In this document: positions 47,001 through 57,600 of the stretch, in pieces
Position numbering within the stretch: position 1 is the stretch's first letter
Layout: the number at the start of each line of letters is the position of its first letter
Source of the DNA: Bidens hawaiensis
Lineage: Eukaryota > Streptophyta > Magnoliopsida > Asterales > Asteraceae
Assembly: GCA_021521415.1 (NCBI GenBank)
Contig: JAIQDT010001748.1
Span: 372,001-436,000 of the forward strand
Direction: 5' to 3'
Length of the DNA stretch: 64,000 nt
Notes under the pieces: generated by a model
What the model saw: the letters and a program-made list of their open reading frames with translations, nothing else
The model's database searches: none
Told to the model about the DNA's origin: nothing
Program-made: the position numbers and the translations under genes

Positions 47001-48635
47001 GATATTTCTGCGCCTTCATGAGGGTGATGACGCTGGTGGTCATGCCGCTCTTCTCTCCCAGGATCGAAATGATCTCGCTGGAAGGGGTAGTGATGTGGAC
47101 TATCTTGTCGTGACATATAATCTCAGCTCGGTTCTCGGATAGCCAGTCCATGCCGACAACGACATCGAAACTACCAAGTGTAAAAGGTATGAGGTCGATA
47201 TCAAAAGTATGACCCGACAGTTTCAACTTACATCCCGCAAGTACATGAGTTGTTTCTATAGACTTACCGCCAGTTAATTCCACAGGAAACTTAGCATCTA
47301 ACGGAGTTGGAGTTAAGTCTAAGAGTTTACTAAAGGCTTTCGATACAAAACTCCTATCAGCACCAGTGTCAAACAAAACAGAAGCAAAACAGTCGTTCAT
47401 AGGAAACTTACCAGTAACCACATTCGGATCGTTGCGGGCCTGCCCCGATCCAATGACGAAAGCTCTACCTTTACCACTGCTTCCGCCACTGTTGCTGCCT
47501 CCATTGTTCTCATTCTGCTATTGTTTGGGGCAATCCTTCTTGAAATGACCCTCTTGACCACACTCGAAACACCCTTTAGTCGCAGTAAGATGTTTAGGAG
47601 CACACCTTGCCGCTAGGTCTCCCCTACATTCCTTAGCCTGATGACCCATTTTTCCGCATCTCAGACATTTGATACGGTCGCATGGCCCAGCATGGTGATA
47701 GTTGCACTTGTTGCATTTCGGGTACTTCCCAGCATAGCCACTCGAAACTTGCCCGCCACCATTGTTGTTATTGTTGGAACTCTGATTATTGAGTTCCGAG
47801 CGAGTAAGGTCTTACGGTAGTGTTGTTGCTGCGGAAGGTTCGATGATGAGGACCTGGTGTTGTCAAATTTCCTCTTTCCATTACTCGGGTTGTTTTTGTT
47901 GTTGTTGTTGTTGTCAGTGCTCAAGTTGTCACGGGTTTTAGAGGTTGAACCTCTAGGTGGTGACGCACCTTGGGTCACTGCCTGATCCGTCAGTTTGTGA
48001 GCTAACTGGATCGCTTGTTGAATTGTAGCCGGTTTGGAAGACGTCACCATACCCTGAATTTATGGTACCAACCCATCGATATACATCTCGATCCTCTTAC
48101 TTGGAGGGTCTACCATCCGTGGACACATTACTGCTAGCTCGTGGGAACGGGTGGTGTAGGCTTCAATCTCGGAACCCACCATTTTCAACGACCAAAACTC
48201 AGATTCCAACTTCGCGATTTCCTCTCTAGGACAATACTCTTCCCGCATCATATTCTTTAACTCTTCCCAGTTCATAGCGTTCGCCAATTCCAATCCAAGA
48301 ATTTGCACATTGGAGTTCCACCAAGTGAGAGCAGAATCTTCCAGTGTTCCAGCAGCAAATTTGACCCTACTGGCAGGTGGACAGTTACACATCTCGAAAG
48401 CTGATTCGGCATTCTCAGCCCAACGCAGGAAACCTATGGCTCCCTCAGTGCCCTTAAACGAAGTGGGCTTGCAATCCAGGTAGTTCTTGATAGTACACGT
48501 TCCAGCTGTACCTCTGGCTTGATTTTGAACATGGGCGGCTAGAGCTTCCGCCGCATGGTCATTCAATAGGGTTTGGAGTTCTGCCACGGTTAGGTTGATG
48601 TTACCGCGACCGTGTCCAGCGTTTCTTCCAGCCAT
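44049..48635 (-). pseudogene. G2 gag-pol, copy b, broken
   Basis: Gag starts at 48635 (MAGRNAGHGRGNINL) in a strong start context (G at -3, G at +4). It has the same TAA as G1 after DGLVP (48060-48062). Knuckles lie at 47530-47730 across frameshifts. Protease and the first part of RT are open at 47421-46462 ([29 protein letters not shown]). A stop at 46459-46461 precedes [11 protein letters not shown] and RNase H continue at 46458-45320 with [11 protein letters not shown]. Integrase and the tail are one open frame, 45383-44049, with [19 protein letters not shown], the D-D-E core ([28 protein letters not shown]) and a chromodomain-like end ([20 protein letters not shown]). The integrase alone looks intact. 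Confidence 0.9.
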
Positions 48636-48890
48636 TTCCTTGAATCACAGCATAAGATGTTAGACATGAATTCTCAGTTTCATATGCAACACACCATACA
48701 TGTAATAAAAAGATAGGTAAGAAAGAAATATAAAAGAAGTAAACATCACATCACAAACATATAATAATCCAAATAATAATTTATGAGTAAAACCATTGTA
48801 TTCGCTACAAAGTATTTAAAACCAATCCTAAAAATCATAGAAAATAATAGTTTGGATGGAGACAACCCCTCCATCTAAGTGTTATCATCC

Positions 48891-49595
48891 TTAGATGTCA
48901 TCGTCCGAGGACACCTCTGAGTGTGCCTCCAGCTCAGCCGGTTCTTCCTCCAGTTCCTCTTCGGGTTCCTCCTCTGGATCTTCCTCGGGTTCTTCCTCAG
49001 GTTCTTCCTTAGGTTCTGCTGCGTTCTGAGCAATTTGTGTATGTAAGATATCGCATCGCTCTAGAGCTATCTCTGTCCGGGATCTCGCCACAAGGAGTTG
49101 CTCTTGCAAATCGATCATCTCTGCTTGCATTTTTCTCATAATCTTCATCTGCTGATCATTAGTATCCTGCATTTCCTTCATAGCCGCTGTCAGGCGAAAA
49201 ATTTCTTCCCTAGCCTTGGTTCCATCTCTTATCAATCCGGAAACGTTTGCTCTCGCCGAGCGCAAAAAACCCACGTCACGCTCTAAACAGGAAACAACAG
49301 CTGCAAGAACACGCTCTATGGGTTCGGTTATGGGTGGTAGGGTGTTGGGGTAAGCAGGGCAACTTGGGTGAGGTAGTGGGGGAACTTGTTCGCGATAAAC
49401 CATTCGCCTGATCAGACTCGGGTACCAATCCCATCTAACGTCGTCGTCGTACATGCCTCCTGATAAGCGATACCTCTTCAATGCAGGGGCTTCTAGTTCC
49501 GGGGCTACTCGGGGTGGCGATGAGGTAGGTAGCTGCGGTTCCTTTCCATGGGCATGAGTCACCTGGTCGGATGATGATGATGATGGCGTCGACAT
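48891..49595 (-). CDS. Extra 234-residue frame between primer site and gag in G2
   Basis: This open frame is the first on the G2 transcript, 165 bases after the primer site and 255 bases before gag. Residues 1-40 are S/P-rich and probably disordered. Residues 55-75 hold a W/Y-rich segment (WDWYPSLIRRMVYREQ). Residues about 93-193 look like a long helix or coiled coil. Residues 194-222 are an acidic run of EEP-like units, and the protein ends SSDDDI. No signal peptide, membrane segment or known catalytic motif is visible. The start context (G at -3, T at +4) is weaker than that of gag. The same frame with identical length is found in G1 with two stops. I do not recognise the family. It could be a structural or regulatory accessory protein, or a remnant. 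Confidence 0.7.
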   Translation of the reverse strand: MSTPSSSSSDQVTHAHGKEPQLPTSSPPRVAPELEAPALKRYRLSGGMYDDDVRWDWYPSLIRRMVYREQVPPLPHPSCPAYPNTLPPITEPIERVLAAVVSCLERDVGFLRSARANVSGLIRDGTKAREEIFRLTAAMKEMQDTNDQQMKIMRKMQAEMIDLQEQLLVARSRTEIALERCDILHTQIAQNAAEPKEEPEEEPEEDPEEEPEEELEEEPAELEAHSEVSSDDDI

Positions 49596-49759
49596 CCCTA
49601 CAGGATAAGTCGTGTATGCGCGCGCATGAGTGAATAAGGTAAAGAGATAGAGATAACGAAAGACTAAATAATATATATACAGTGCGTAGAAATTATAACT
49701 AATGGGTCGTTGCGGTTATAGTCTAGTATGCATGCAATTTCTAGTTCGCTATAACCAAT

Positions 49760-49772
49760 GGCTCTGACACCA
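49760..49772 (-). promoter_or_regulatory. Primer binding site of G2, one base changed
   Basis: On the minus strand TGGTGTCAGAGCC, one base different from the G1 site (TGGTATCAGAGCC). It lies three bases from LTR3. Confidence 0.9.
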
Positions 49773-49775
49773 ATC

Positions 49776-52095
49776 TGTCACACCCTCAAAATCCACTAAC
49801 GGAGTTTTACCGTCAGAGGGTGTGAACTAACAAGATCGGAATCATTAGTTATAATCAAACATCCTAAGTAAAGTTTTCAAACCACGAAAACATTTAAGTT
49901 AAATAAGTGTGGAAGCATAAAATCAGAAACCAAGTGTTGCGTCTCGCAGGACGACTTAAAACCCAATTGATAACAGTTTAAAAATAAGTTTGTAAAAACG
50001 ATAGAGTTCAAGGTAATGCATGATCCTATACCGCGCGCCCGCCTCGGCTACCTGAGAATAACATACTAAAAGTGTTAACACGGGGTTGGTGAGTTCACAA
50101 GTTTATATAAATAAAGCATTTGCGTTTGCATTTACGTTTTGCGTTTGCGTTTGCGTTTTCCGTTTGCGTTTGCGTTACCAGACAATGTTAAATCAATTAT
50201 ATATCTATAGGTAGCTAGCCTATAAAACAAGTATTACTAAGTGTTCGACACCGAAGCTGACTGTTTATCAATTTCCTTTCCACCATGTCTATCCAGAAAA
50301 TAGAAAATGTGTTAGCCAAGATTACACCCGCTCGACCTCCAGTCGAGTTTAGCGTTGGGTGGGGTTTGTCAAACCCAGTAGTACTACTCAACAGTGACTC
50401 GCTATTATCCAATATTAAACGGTTCGATGTTATGAAGGACTTTAGTTGTTTCGTTTGCCACTTAGCCTTTACAAGTGATATATAATCTAATAACAAAATC
50501 TAAAGCGTTTTGGAGTATGTTATCTCCCCCAAGTAAAAAGCGTTTAAAAGAGTAAAAGGGGAACGTGAAACTCACGTTTGCGAAGAATTCAAAAACAAGT
50601 CAACCAAGAGATGCGCGTCACAGAAAATCCTCACTAGCGTTCTAAAACAAGAATGAGATTTTCTAAGTGTTGGAACTATTATTGAGTCTCTAGACTCGGC
50701 ACATAATACCTATGTGTGAGATACGTTTCGTGTTTCGTTTGTGAATTGTGTGTGACTCAACAAACACATTTGTGATACGTTACATGTGTTAACAAATACT
50801 TACGTGTCAAGTATTAATATCGTACATTACTAGCATCATTCCCCACAAGGGCAATTTATTCAAAAACATAGCAATTATCTAGCAATAAGCACGTTTCATG
50901 TTTTTTCATATAGTTCAGCAGCTAGTTCTATCAGGACAGATTTCTACTTGAAAGATTACTCTATTCAACAGATCATAACATATCAAATAATTCACCAAAA
51001 TTCTTCACAAAAGCACACATGAGTTAGGTTTCCAGAACTATTTTTTTTGTATTTTTATTTCACATAGATTTCTCACAATGTTCAAAACATTACAGTAAAC
51101 TCACAGTAGTCAGAATCATGCGCAACCGAATATTATTTGTTATTTCTGTTAAATGAAAAATCCAATTAATGCAAGACTAATTGGGTTAGGTTCCTAACTC
51201 AATGTATTTTCTTCCAGAAGTGGAACCAATCCATTTGGTCTTGTAGTTTATGAGATATCTTAGTCGCAAAACAGCCTAACAGCAGGTCTCCCAAATCAGC
51301 CTTGCACAACAGTTTTGTAAAATAATAAAAATAGACTCTTATACGTCCAAAAATTACAAACTTGGACTTTTCAGAAACTAGACTCGACTTAGTATACTGT
51401 AGAATCAATAATCGTATCAAAACATAATATTAACATCGAGTTATAGCCGTCCAAACACGAATTCAATAATCTGTCCAGCATCAGTTTTCATCAAAACTCA
51501 ATAAACAATTAACCTATGAACTAACAATCATGCATGTGACCCTAAATCATCAACAAACAACATATTTAACACTTAGGGTTTATGATTACAGGTGTAATCA
51601 TACAATTAAATGATAGAATGGATTAGATATGGTGTTTATATTACCTAATTAGCTTCTTAACTCTTCGATCAAGCTTGAAACCGACTTGTATACGTGTGTG
51701 TGTGTGTGCCTTGTGGCTCGGCAGACGAGAGAGGAGAGGGGAGGGGGGCTGCCGCCAGGTTAGATGGGAGGGAGAGAGGGGATTAGGGTTTAGGTTATTA
51801 TTATGTTGTTTATATATAATTATGTTACACTTAACCCCCTTAAGCTTCTAATTAATCAATTTCTAGCATAACATAGACTTTTGCATCTTGAGTTAATATT
51901 TTACATATGAATATCAAATAACACATAAACCTAACGCATAATTCTCAAATACTTATTGTTTGGATGTTTGTCGTTTATTCACCAATGGTTTGCGTCAACT
52001 CGTTTGCGTTTCGGTGCAATCCCGAAAGACTACATGTGTAGTGATTGTCAAGCGTCATTTAAAACCCTAGTTTAAATATAATGAGATGTGCGTTA
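49776..52095 (-). repeat. LTR3, 5' LTR of G2, truncated by element E
   Basis: It matches LTR1 and LTR2 from TGTCACACCC on the plus strand up to GATGTGCGTTA, then stops where the copia LTR begins at 52096. About 90 bases of LTR are missing compared with LTR1, and they are not seen elsewhere in the window. Confidence 0.9.
52091..52095. repeat. Candidate target site duplication of element E, left (CGTTA)
   Basis: CGTTA precedes the LTR at 52096; TGTTA follows the far LTR at 60376-60380. Four of five bases match, and the difference is C to T at a CpG, a common methylation-driven change. Confidence 0.55.
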
Positions 52096-53017
52096 TGTTG
52101 GAATTACGTATGCCCGAGACACATATTTATATTAATGTGGCTAACTGTGTTTGATCCAAGTCGGGTCATACCCAATAACAAGCTAGACAACACCAAATGT
52201 ATTCTTTTGATGATTTGATCATTTAAACGAATACCGAACACTACGCGTTTAGAAAATTGGTTTTCTAAACAAACACACTTGAGGATTTAAATAAATTATT
52301 TGGATAATTTGTTTATATAAATTAATTATTTAATTGGTTAAATAATTATATATATATGTATGTACATTTTATATAAGTGAGTTTTATAAAATGAATGGAG
52401 ATGGAGATGTTTTAAATGTTAAAACAAAATAACAAAAAAAATAAAAAAAAAAAAAAAAAAAAAAAATCAAAACCGGCCACCCATGTGGGTGGAAGGTTTG
52501 GTCCCATTTAAAACTTTGTCCTTTTGTGTTGACCCCTTCTCCAATCACAAGACATGCAAAATGGTTCCTCTCTCCTTTTTCAATACATGCAAGTTAGTTA
52601 TTATTTTGAAATTGGTTCAAGAAAACAACTAACTCTCCCTCACTCTCTCTTAATTCTCACGGCCACTTTGGCTTTTTGGGAGAGCTTGGTAAGCTAATTT
52701 TGGTGTTCAAGAATCCTAGCAAATAACTTGGTGTTGTTGCAAAAGGCTTGGGGTATCACTCTCTTGAGGTTTTCTTCTTTGGAGGCTTGCCTTTCATCCA
52801 TCATCCCCTTCAACAACCTACATCTTCCTATAAGGTATAAGGAGGTACATTTACATTTTGTGAGCATATTGTTCTTGTAATATTGATCCTTGTTCATTGG
52901 GTTTTAATTTTAACATAATGGTATGTTCATAACAAGTTATAAAATCTAAGCTTCCGTTGCGTTTTCTTGTTAAAATGGTTAACTTGATTCTTTGATAAGC
53001 TTGTATCAAACCCATCA
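52096..53017 (+). repeat. 5' LTR of element E
   Basis: TGTTGGAATTAC to AACCCATCA, 922 bp. It contains a 24-A tract near 52443 and a TATATATATA stretch near 52348 that may hold the promoter box. CT-rich sequence at 52620-52660 lies downstream. Confidence 0.95.
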
Positions 53018-53018
53018 A

Positions 53019-53032
53019 TGGCATCAAGAGCC
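53019..53032 (+). promoter_or_regulatory. Primer binding site of element E
   Basis: TGGCATCAAGAGCC starts one base after the LTR. It resembles the initiator tRNA-Met complement (TGGTATCAGAGCC) with changes, as often found in copia elements. Confidence 0.75.
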
Positions 53033-54676
53033 GGTTACAAGGACTTATGCTCCTTACATGTTCATAGATTTCGGGTTTTTCATGGGTGAAAAAGGGGTCC
53101 GAAATTTTGGTGGATTTTACCCCTCATGGTTTTGTAAGATCTTGACATGCATGCAAAGATCTTAGGAAACCATTTAACATTTGGATGTTGAAATATCAAA
53201 ATTGCAAAAAATTTTGGGGGGGGGGGATGGGCCGTAGCCTCTTGGGGGGGGGGGGGGCCGATTCCTTTTGGTGATTTTGGGCATTGGTTGCTTAGGTTGC
53301 ATGCTTAGAACATTTGGTATGTTTGATTGTGTCATAACCGAAACCGAGACCTTGGATGTGTTGATTGTTGTTTGTGTATGTTGATTATGTTTATTATTCA
53401 ATATGGTTGTAATAATTCATAATCTTAGGCTTATGTAATTTATTTATTCATAAGTTGGTATGTAATAAATAGATTAGTTGCATTTTCTTTTTTTTTAGAA
53501 AAATATGTATTAGGATACATTTTGTAAAAATTGAAGATGCAAGAATTGGTGGATTTGGGCCTTGGACCGAAATTTTGGGCTTGTTGGGCCTCACCGGCCC
53601 ATCATGGGATTCAAGCCCATTAGGCCCATAAATTTCACTCTTGGGCCCAAGAAGACTTTTGGAAGTTTGGAGCCCATTAACAAGCCCAACAAGAACACAA
53701 CAACTTTGAAAGGATACTTGAAGCATTTGGATGCAAGGTCAAGTGGGAGTCAACATTCCATCCTTGTGTCATGTTTTGTCCCTTAGGTGTGACTTATGAC
53801 CTATACTTGTTTCGGCTAACAAGTATGGTCAAACTTAGCGGTTCTCGGTTATGACTATATTTTGCATATGTATGCTTGGTTGTTTGTTTTACTTTATGTA
53901 ATGTGTGGTTGATAGATATTAGGATATCCAAACCGTCACATAGGAACGACAACAAGCATAAAACGGGTTCTAATATATATTTGGTAATATCGCGTCAATT
54001 AGTTAATAAAATGGGTTTATTAAAACTAAGCGATTACTCACATATAATAAAATTGGTTTTATTATAACTAGAACCTTGAAAATTGGTTTTCAAAATCGCC
54101 ATATTACTAAATGCATGTTAGGATATGGCATAATGTTTTTCAAACTAGAATATTGGAAAACTTAAAAATCCCTTTTTCATAATTACCATGGAAGCAAGTC
54201 TAACACCATCCTTTTGTAAGACACTTAACGTATTAGGGAACTTTAAATGGGATAAAGGTCACCTAACCATTTTGAGCAAACTAATATACTTAGGGTAATA
54301 TTAACATATTTGTGGGATAAAGGTCACCTAACCACTTGTATGTTAATCTTACATGTTTATACAAGTAGGACGACTTGAATTGGAAACCATGTGATAAAGG
54401 TCACCTAAGCATGGGGTCCAATGGTGTTGATGGGATAAACATGTCAACACGAAATAAGGATTTCGAATAGTCCCATACCTCTAGAAGTTGCAAAGGGTTG
54501 CAATTGTCAAGGTTGACTACCTTGTTAAATCAAATAACGGGATAAAGGTCACCTAACCGAAATTTGACTTATCGTTGGATTCTAGAATTTAATTATTATT
54601 TTAAAATTTGGAATAAAAGGGTATTAATAATTAAATTGTTTATAATACTAAATTAGAACTTTGTTAAATTTTGTAG
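53033..54676 (+). other. Leader of element E between primer site and gag
   Basis: 1.6 kb without a convincing gene. It holds runs of 11 and 14 G at 53216-53226 and 53244-53257, a cluster of TTGGGCC/GGCCCA motifs at 53550-53700, and four copies of a 20-base motif at 54249-54558. The leader of a retrotransposon usually carries dimerisation and packaging signals; I infer nothing specific. Confidence 0.8.
54249..54558 (+). repeat. Four dispersed copies of a 20-base leader motif
   Basis: GGGATAAAGGTCACCTAACC occurs at 54249-54268, 54314-54333 and 54539-54558, with a variant (TGATAAAGGTCACCTAAGC) at 54392-54410. The spacer lengths differ and the sequence between copies is unrelated. GGTCACC inside each copy is a palindrome around its central C. 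Confidence 0.95.
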
Positions 54677-57600
54677 ATGGCCACTAACAATGCAAACACC
54701 TCTACCCATAACACCCGTAACCTATCCTTAAGAACCATCCTTGAAAAGGATCGTCTAAACCATAATAACTTTATGGATTGGTATCGCAACTTGAGAATAG
54801 TTCTCAAGCAAGAAGAGATATCATATGTCTTAGACGATCCCATTCCCGACGAGCCTAACGTGGAAGATGAGGAGGCTTATTTCGATTGGGTTAAGTACAC
54901 CAAAGATTCGGTGCAAGCCTCTTGCCTCATGTTAGCAACTATGATTCCCGAAATCCAAAAGGATTTCGAGCATCATGGGGCATACGACATGATAACTCAA
55001 TTGAAGGAAATGTTCCTTCAACAAGCTAGAGCGGAACGTTTCGAAACGGTTCGAGCGTTTCATGCATGTCGTATGGAGGAAACCCAAAGCGTCTCATCTT
55101 ATGTCCTAAAGATGAAAAGCTACATTGAAAAGCTTAATAGGTTGAATTGTCCCGTGTCTAATGAGTTGGCTACGGATTTGATCCTCAACTCATTGACCAA
55201 AAGGTTTGAAACTTTTGTCATGAATTATAACATGAATGGATGGGACAAAAGCATTGGTGAGCTTCACGCAATGCTAAGAACGGCCGAAGCGGGAATGGGT
55301 AAAAAGGTTTTACCCGTTCTAACAATCAATGAAGGCAAAAAGGGACATAACTCCAACCCCAAAGCAAGTGTTGCTAAGGGCAAGGGCCACGTCCAAGGAA
55401 AGGGAAAGAGGAAAGCCATCACGCCCATCAAACCGAAGGAAAAGAAGCAAAAGGTTGCGGCGCAAGATCCATGCTTTGAGTGTGGAGAGATAGGTCATTG
55501 GAAAAGGAATTGTCCGACCTATCTCAATGCATTAAAAGATAAGAGGGATGCGGGGCATACCTCAGGTATTATCTTTACTATATATGTTGAACTAAATGTT
55601 ATTTCTTCAAATACATGGGTACTTGATACCGGATGTGGAACTCACATTTGCAATTTGTTGCAGGGGTTCAAAAGAAATAAACAACTCAACAAAGGGGACA
55701 TTAGTCTCTTTATGGGCAATGGAGCGAGAGTTGAAGTCCAAGCTCAAGGAGACTACTTGTTAAAGCTTCCAAGTGGTTTGGAAGTAATTTTGAAAAATGT
55801 TTTGTATGCTCCTAAGTTAAGGAGAAACATTATTTCCGTGTCCCTTTTAAAACAATGTGGCTTTGATCTTAAGTTTATTGATTATGATATTCATGTTTTG
55901 ATGAATGGCATATTTTATTTTAAAGCTATACCCATGAATGGTATATATGAAATAGATCAAAGTGGTATGTCACATAGTAGTTCAATGTATAATGTCAACA
56001 CCAAGAAACTCAAGAAGGACTTGGGTGATTCCTATCTTTGGCATTGTCGCCTTGGACATATAAGCAAGAATCGCATGCAAACTCTTCGCAAGAGTGGTAT
56101 TCTAGAAACCAATGAGTTTGATTCATTTGATGTATGTGAATCTTGTTTACAAGGCAAAATGACAAAGCAACCCTTTAATAAGACTTTTGAAAGGTCAAAA
56201 GAATTATTGGGTATCATACATTCGGATGTATGTGGTCCTTTTAGACCAATGACTAGGAATGGTGAAAGATACTTCATTACATTTATTGACGATTATAGTC
56301 GATATGGTTATGTGTACTTAATGAAACACAAAGATGAAGCTTTTGAAATGTTCAAAGACTTCAAAGCTGAAGTAGAAAGACAACTCAAAACCACAATCAA
56401 AGTACTTCGTAGTGATAGAGGAGGTGAATACCTAAGTAGTATTTTTCAAGATCATCTTAAGAGTTGTGGAATTATTTCACAACTTACTCCACCTGGAACA
56501 CCACAACATAATGGTGTGTCTGAAAGGAGAAATCGTACCCTATTAGATATGGTTCGATCAATGATGGCTAGAAGCACTTTACCTCTATCATTTTGGGGCT
56601 ATGCTTTACTTTCCGCTATTCGCATATTGAATATGGCTCCAACCAAGAAAGTGAAGAAGACACCTTTCGAAATATGGCATGGAAAGGCTCCATCGCTATC
56701 ATTCTTAAAAGTTTGGGGTTGTGAAACTTATGTAAAGCAATACACCCCAAACAAATTAGAAGTCCGATCCACTAAGTGTATCTTTATTGGTTACCCTAAA
56801 GATGATATAGGATATTACTTTTACGATCCTAGTGAGCAAAATGTTATTATTGCTCGAAAGGGTAAGTTCTTGGAAACTAAGTTCCTTAAGGAAGGAACTA
56901 ATAGTAGAACAGTGAAATTTGATGAGGATCAAGAATCACAAGATGATACACAATTGGTTGATACTAGCACTCAACAAGAGGTTGTTGAAAGTGATCAAGT
57001 GGTTGATCAAAACACACAAAACGTTCGCAGATCTGGTAGAGTTAGCAATCCACCCGAAAGATATGGATTTTTTGTAGAAGGTTGCTACGTGGTAGATTCG
57101 GATGAACCAACCACATACCATGATGCAATGTCCAAGAATGATTGTGACAAATGGCTCGAAGCCATGAACGTTGAGATGCAATCCATGTATGACAACCAAG
57201 TTTGGGAATTGGTTGAACCACCACTCAACTCCAAAGCTGTTGGAAGTAAGTGGGTTTTCAAAAGGAAAACTGATATGCATGGAAACTTGGATACTTATAA
57301 AGCAAGACTTGTAGCTAAGGGTTTCACTCAAACTCAAGGGGTTGATTATGATGAAACTTTTTCGCCTGTGGCAATGCTTAAGTCTATTAGGATATTATTT
57401 GCCATAGCTGCACATTATGATTATGAAATTTGGCAAATGGATGTCAAGACCGCTTTCCTAAATGGATATCTTGAGGAAGATGTCTATATGGTTCAGCCTG
57501 AGGGTTTTGTCGATCCGAAACATCCTAAAAAGGTATGCAAGTTAAAGAAATCAATCTATGGATTGAAACAAGCATCTAGAACTTGGAATCATCGTTTTGA

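Larger units (their letters stand above)
30751..52095 (-). mobile_element. Tekay-type gypsy tandem array LTR1-G1-LTR2-G2-LTR3
   Basis: Three LTR copies in the same orientation separate two internal regions. LTR2 is both the 5' LTR of G1 and the 3' LTR of G2. Internal order on the minus strand is primer site, extra frame, gag, protease, RT, RNase H, integrase and chromodomain-like tail. This order, the 2.4 kb LTRs and the initiator tRNA-Met primer site fit the Tekay/Del lineage. The right end is cut by element E. The left flank CTTAA (30746-30750) should recur beyond the true end of LTR3, outside the window. Confidence 0.88.

Noticed and set aside
52694..52897. Minus-strand 67-residue frame, repeated at 60052-60255
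   Set aside because: It lies in both LTRs of element E and runs against the element's transcription; the repeat is LTR identity.
53562..53786. 74-residue frame in the leader of element E (GPHRPIMGFKPIRPIN)
   Set aside because: It arises from GGCCCA/TTGGGCC motif repeats; the opposite strand is open in the same place.
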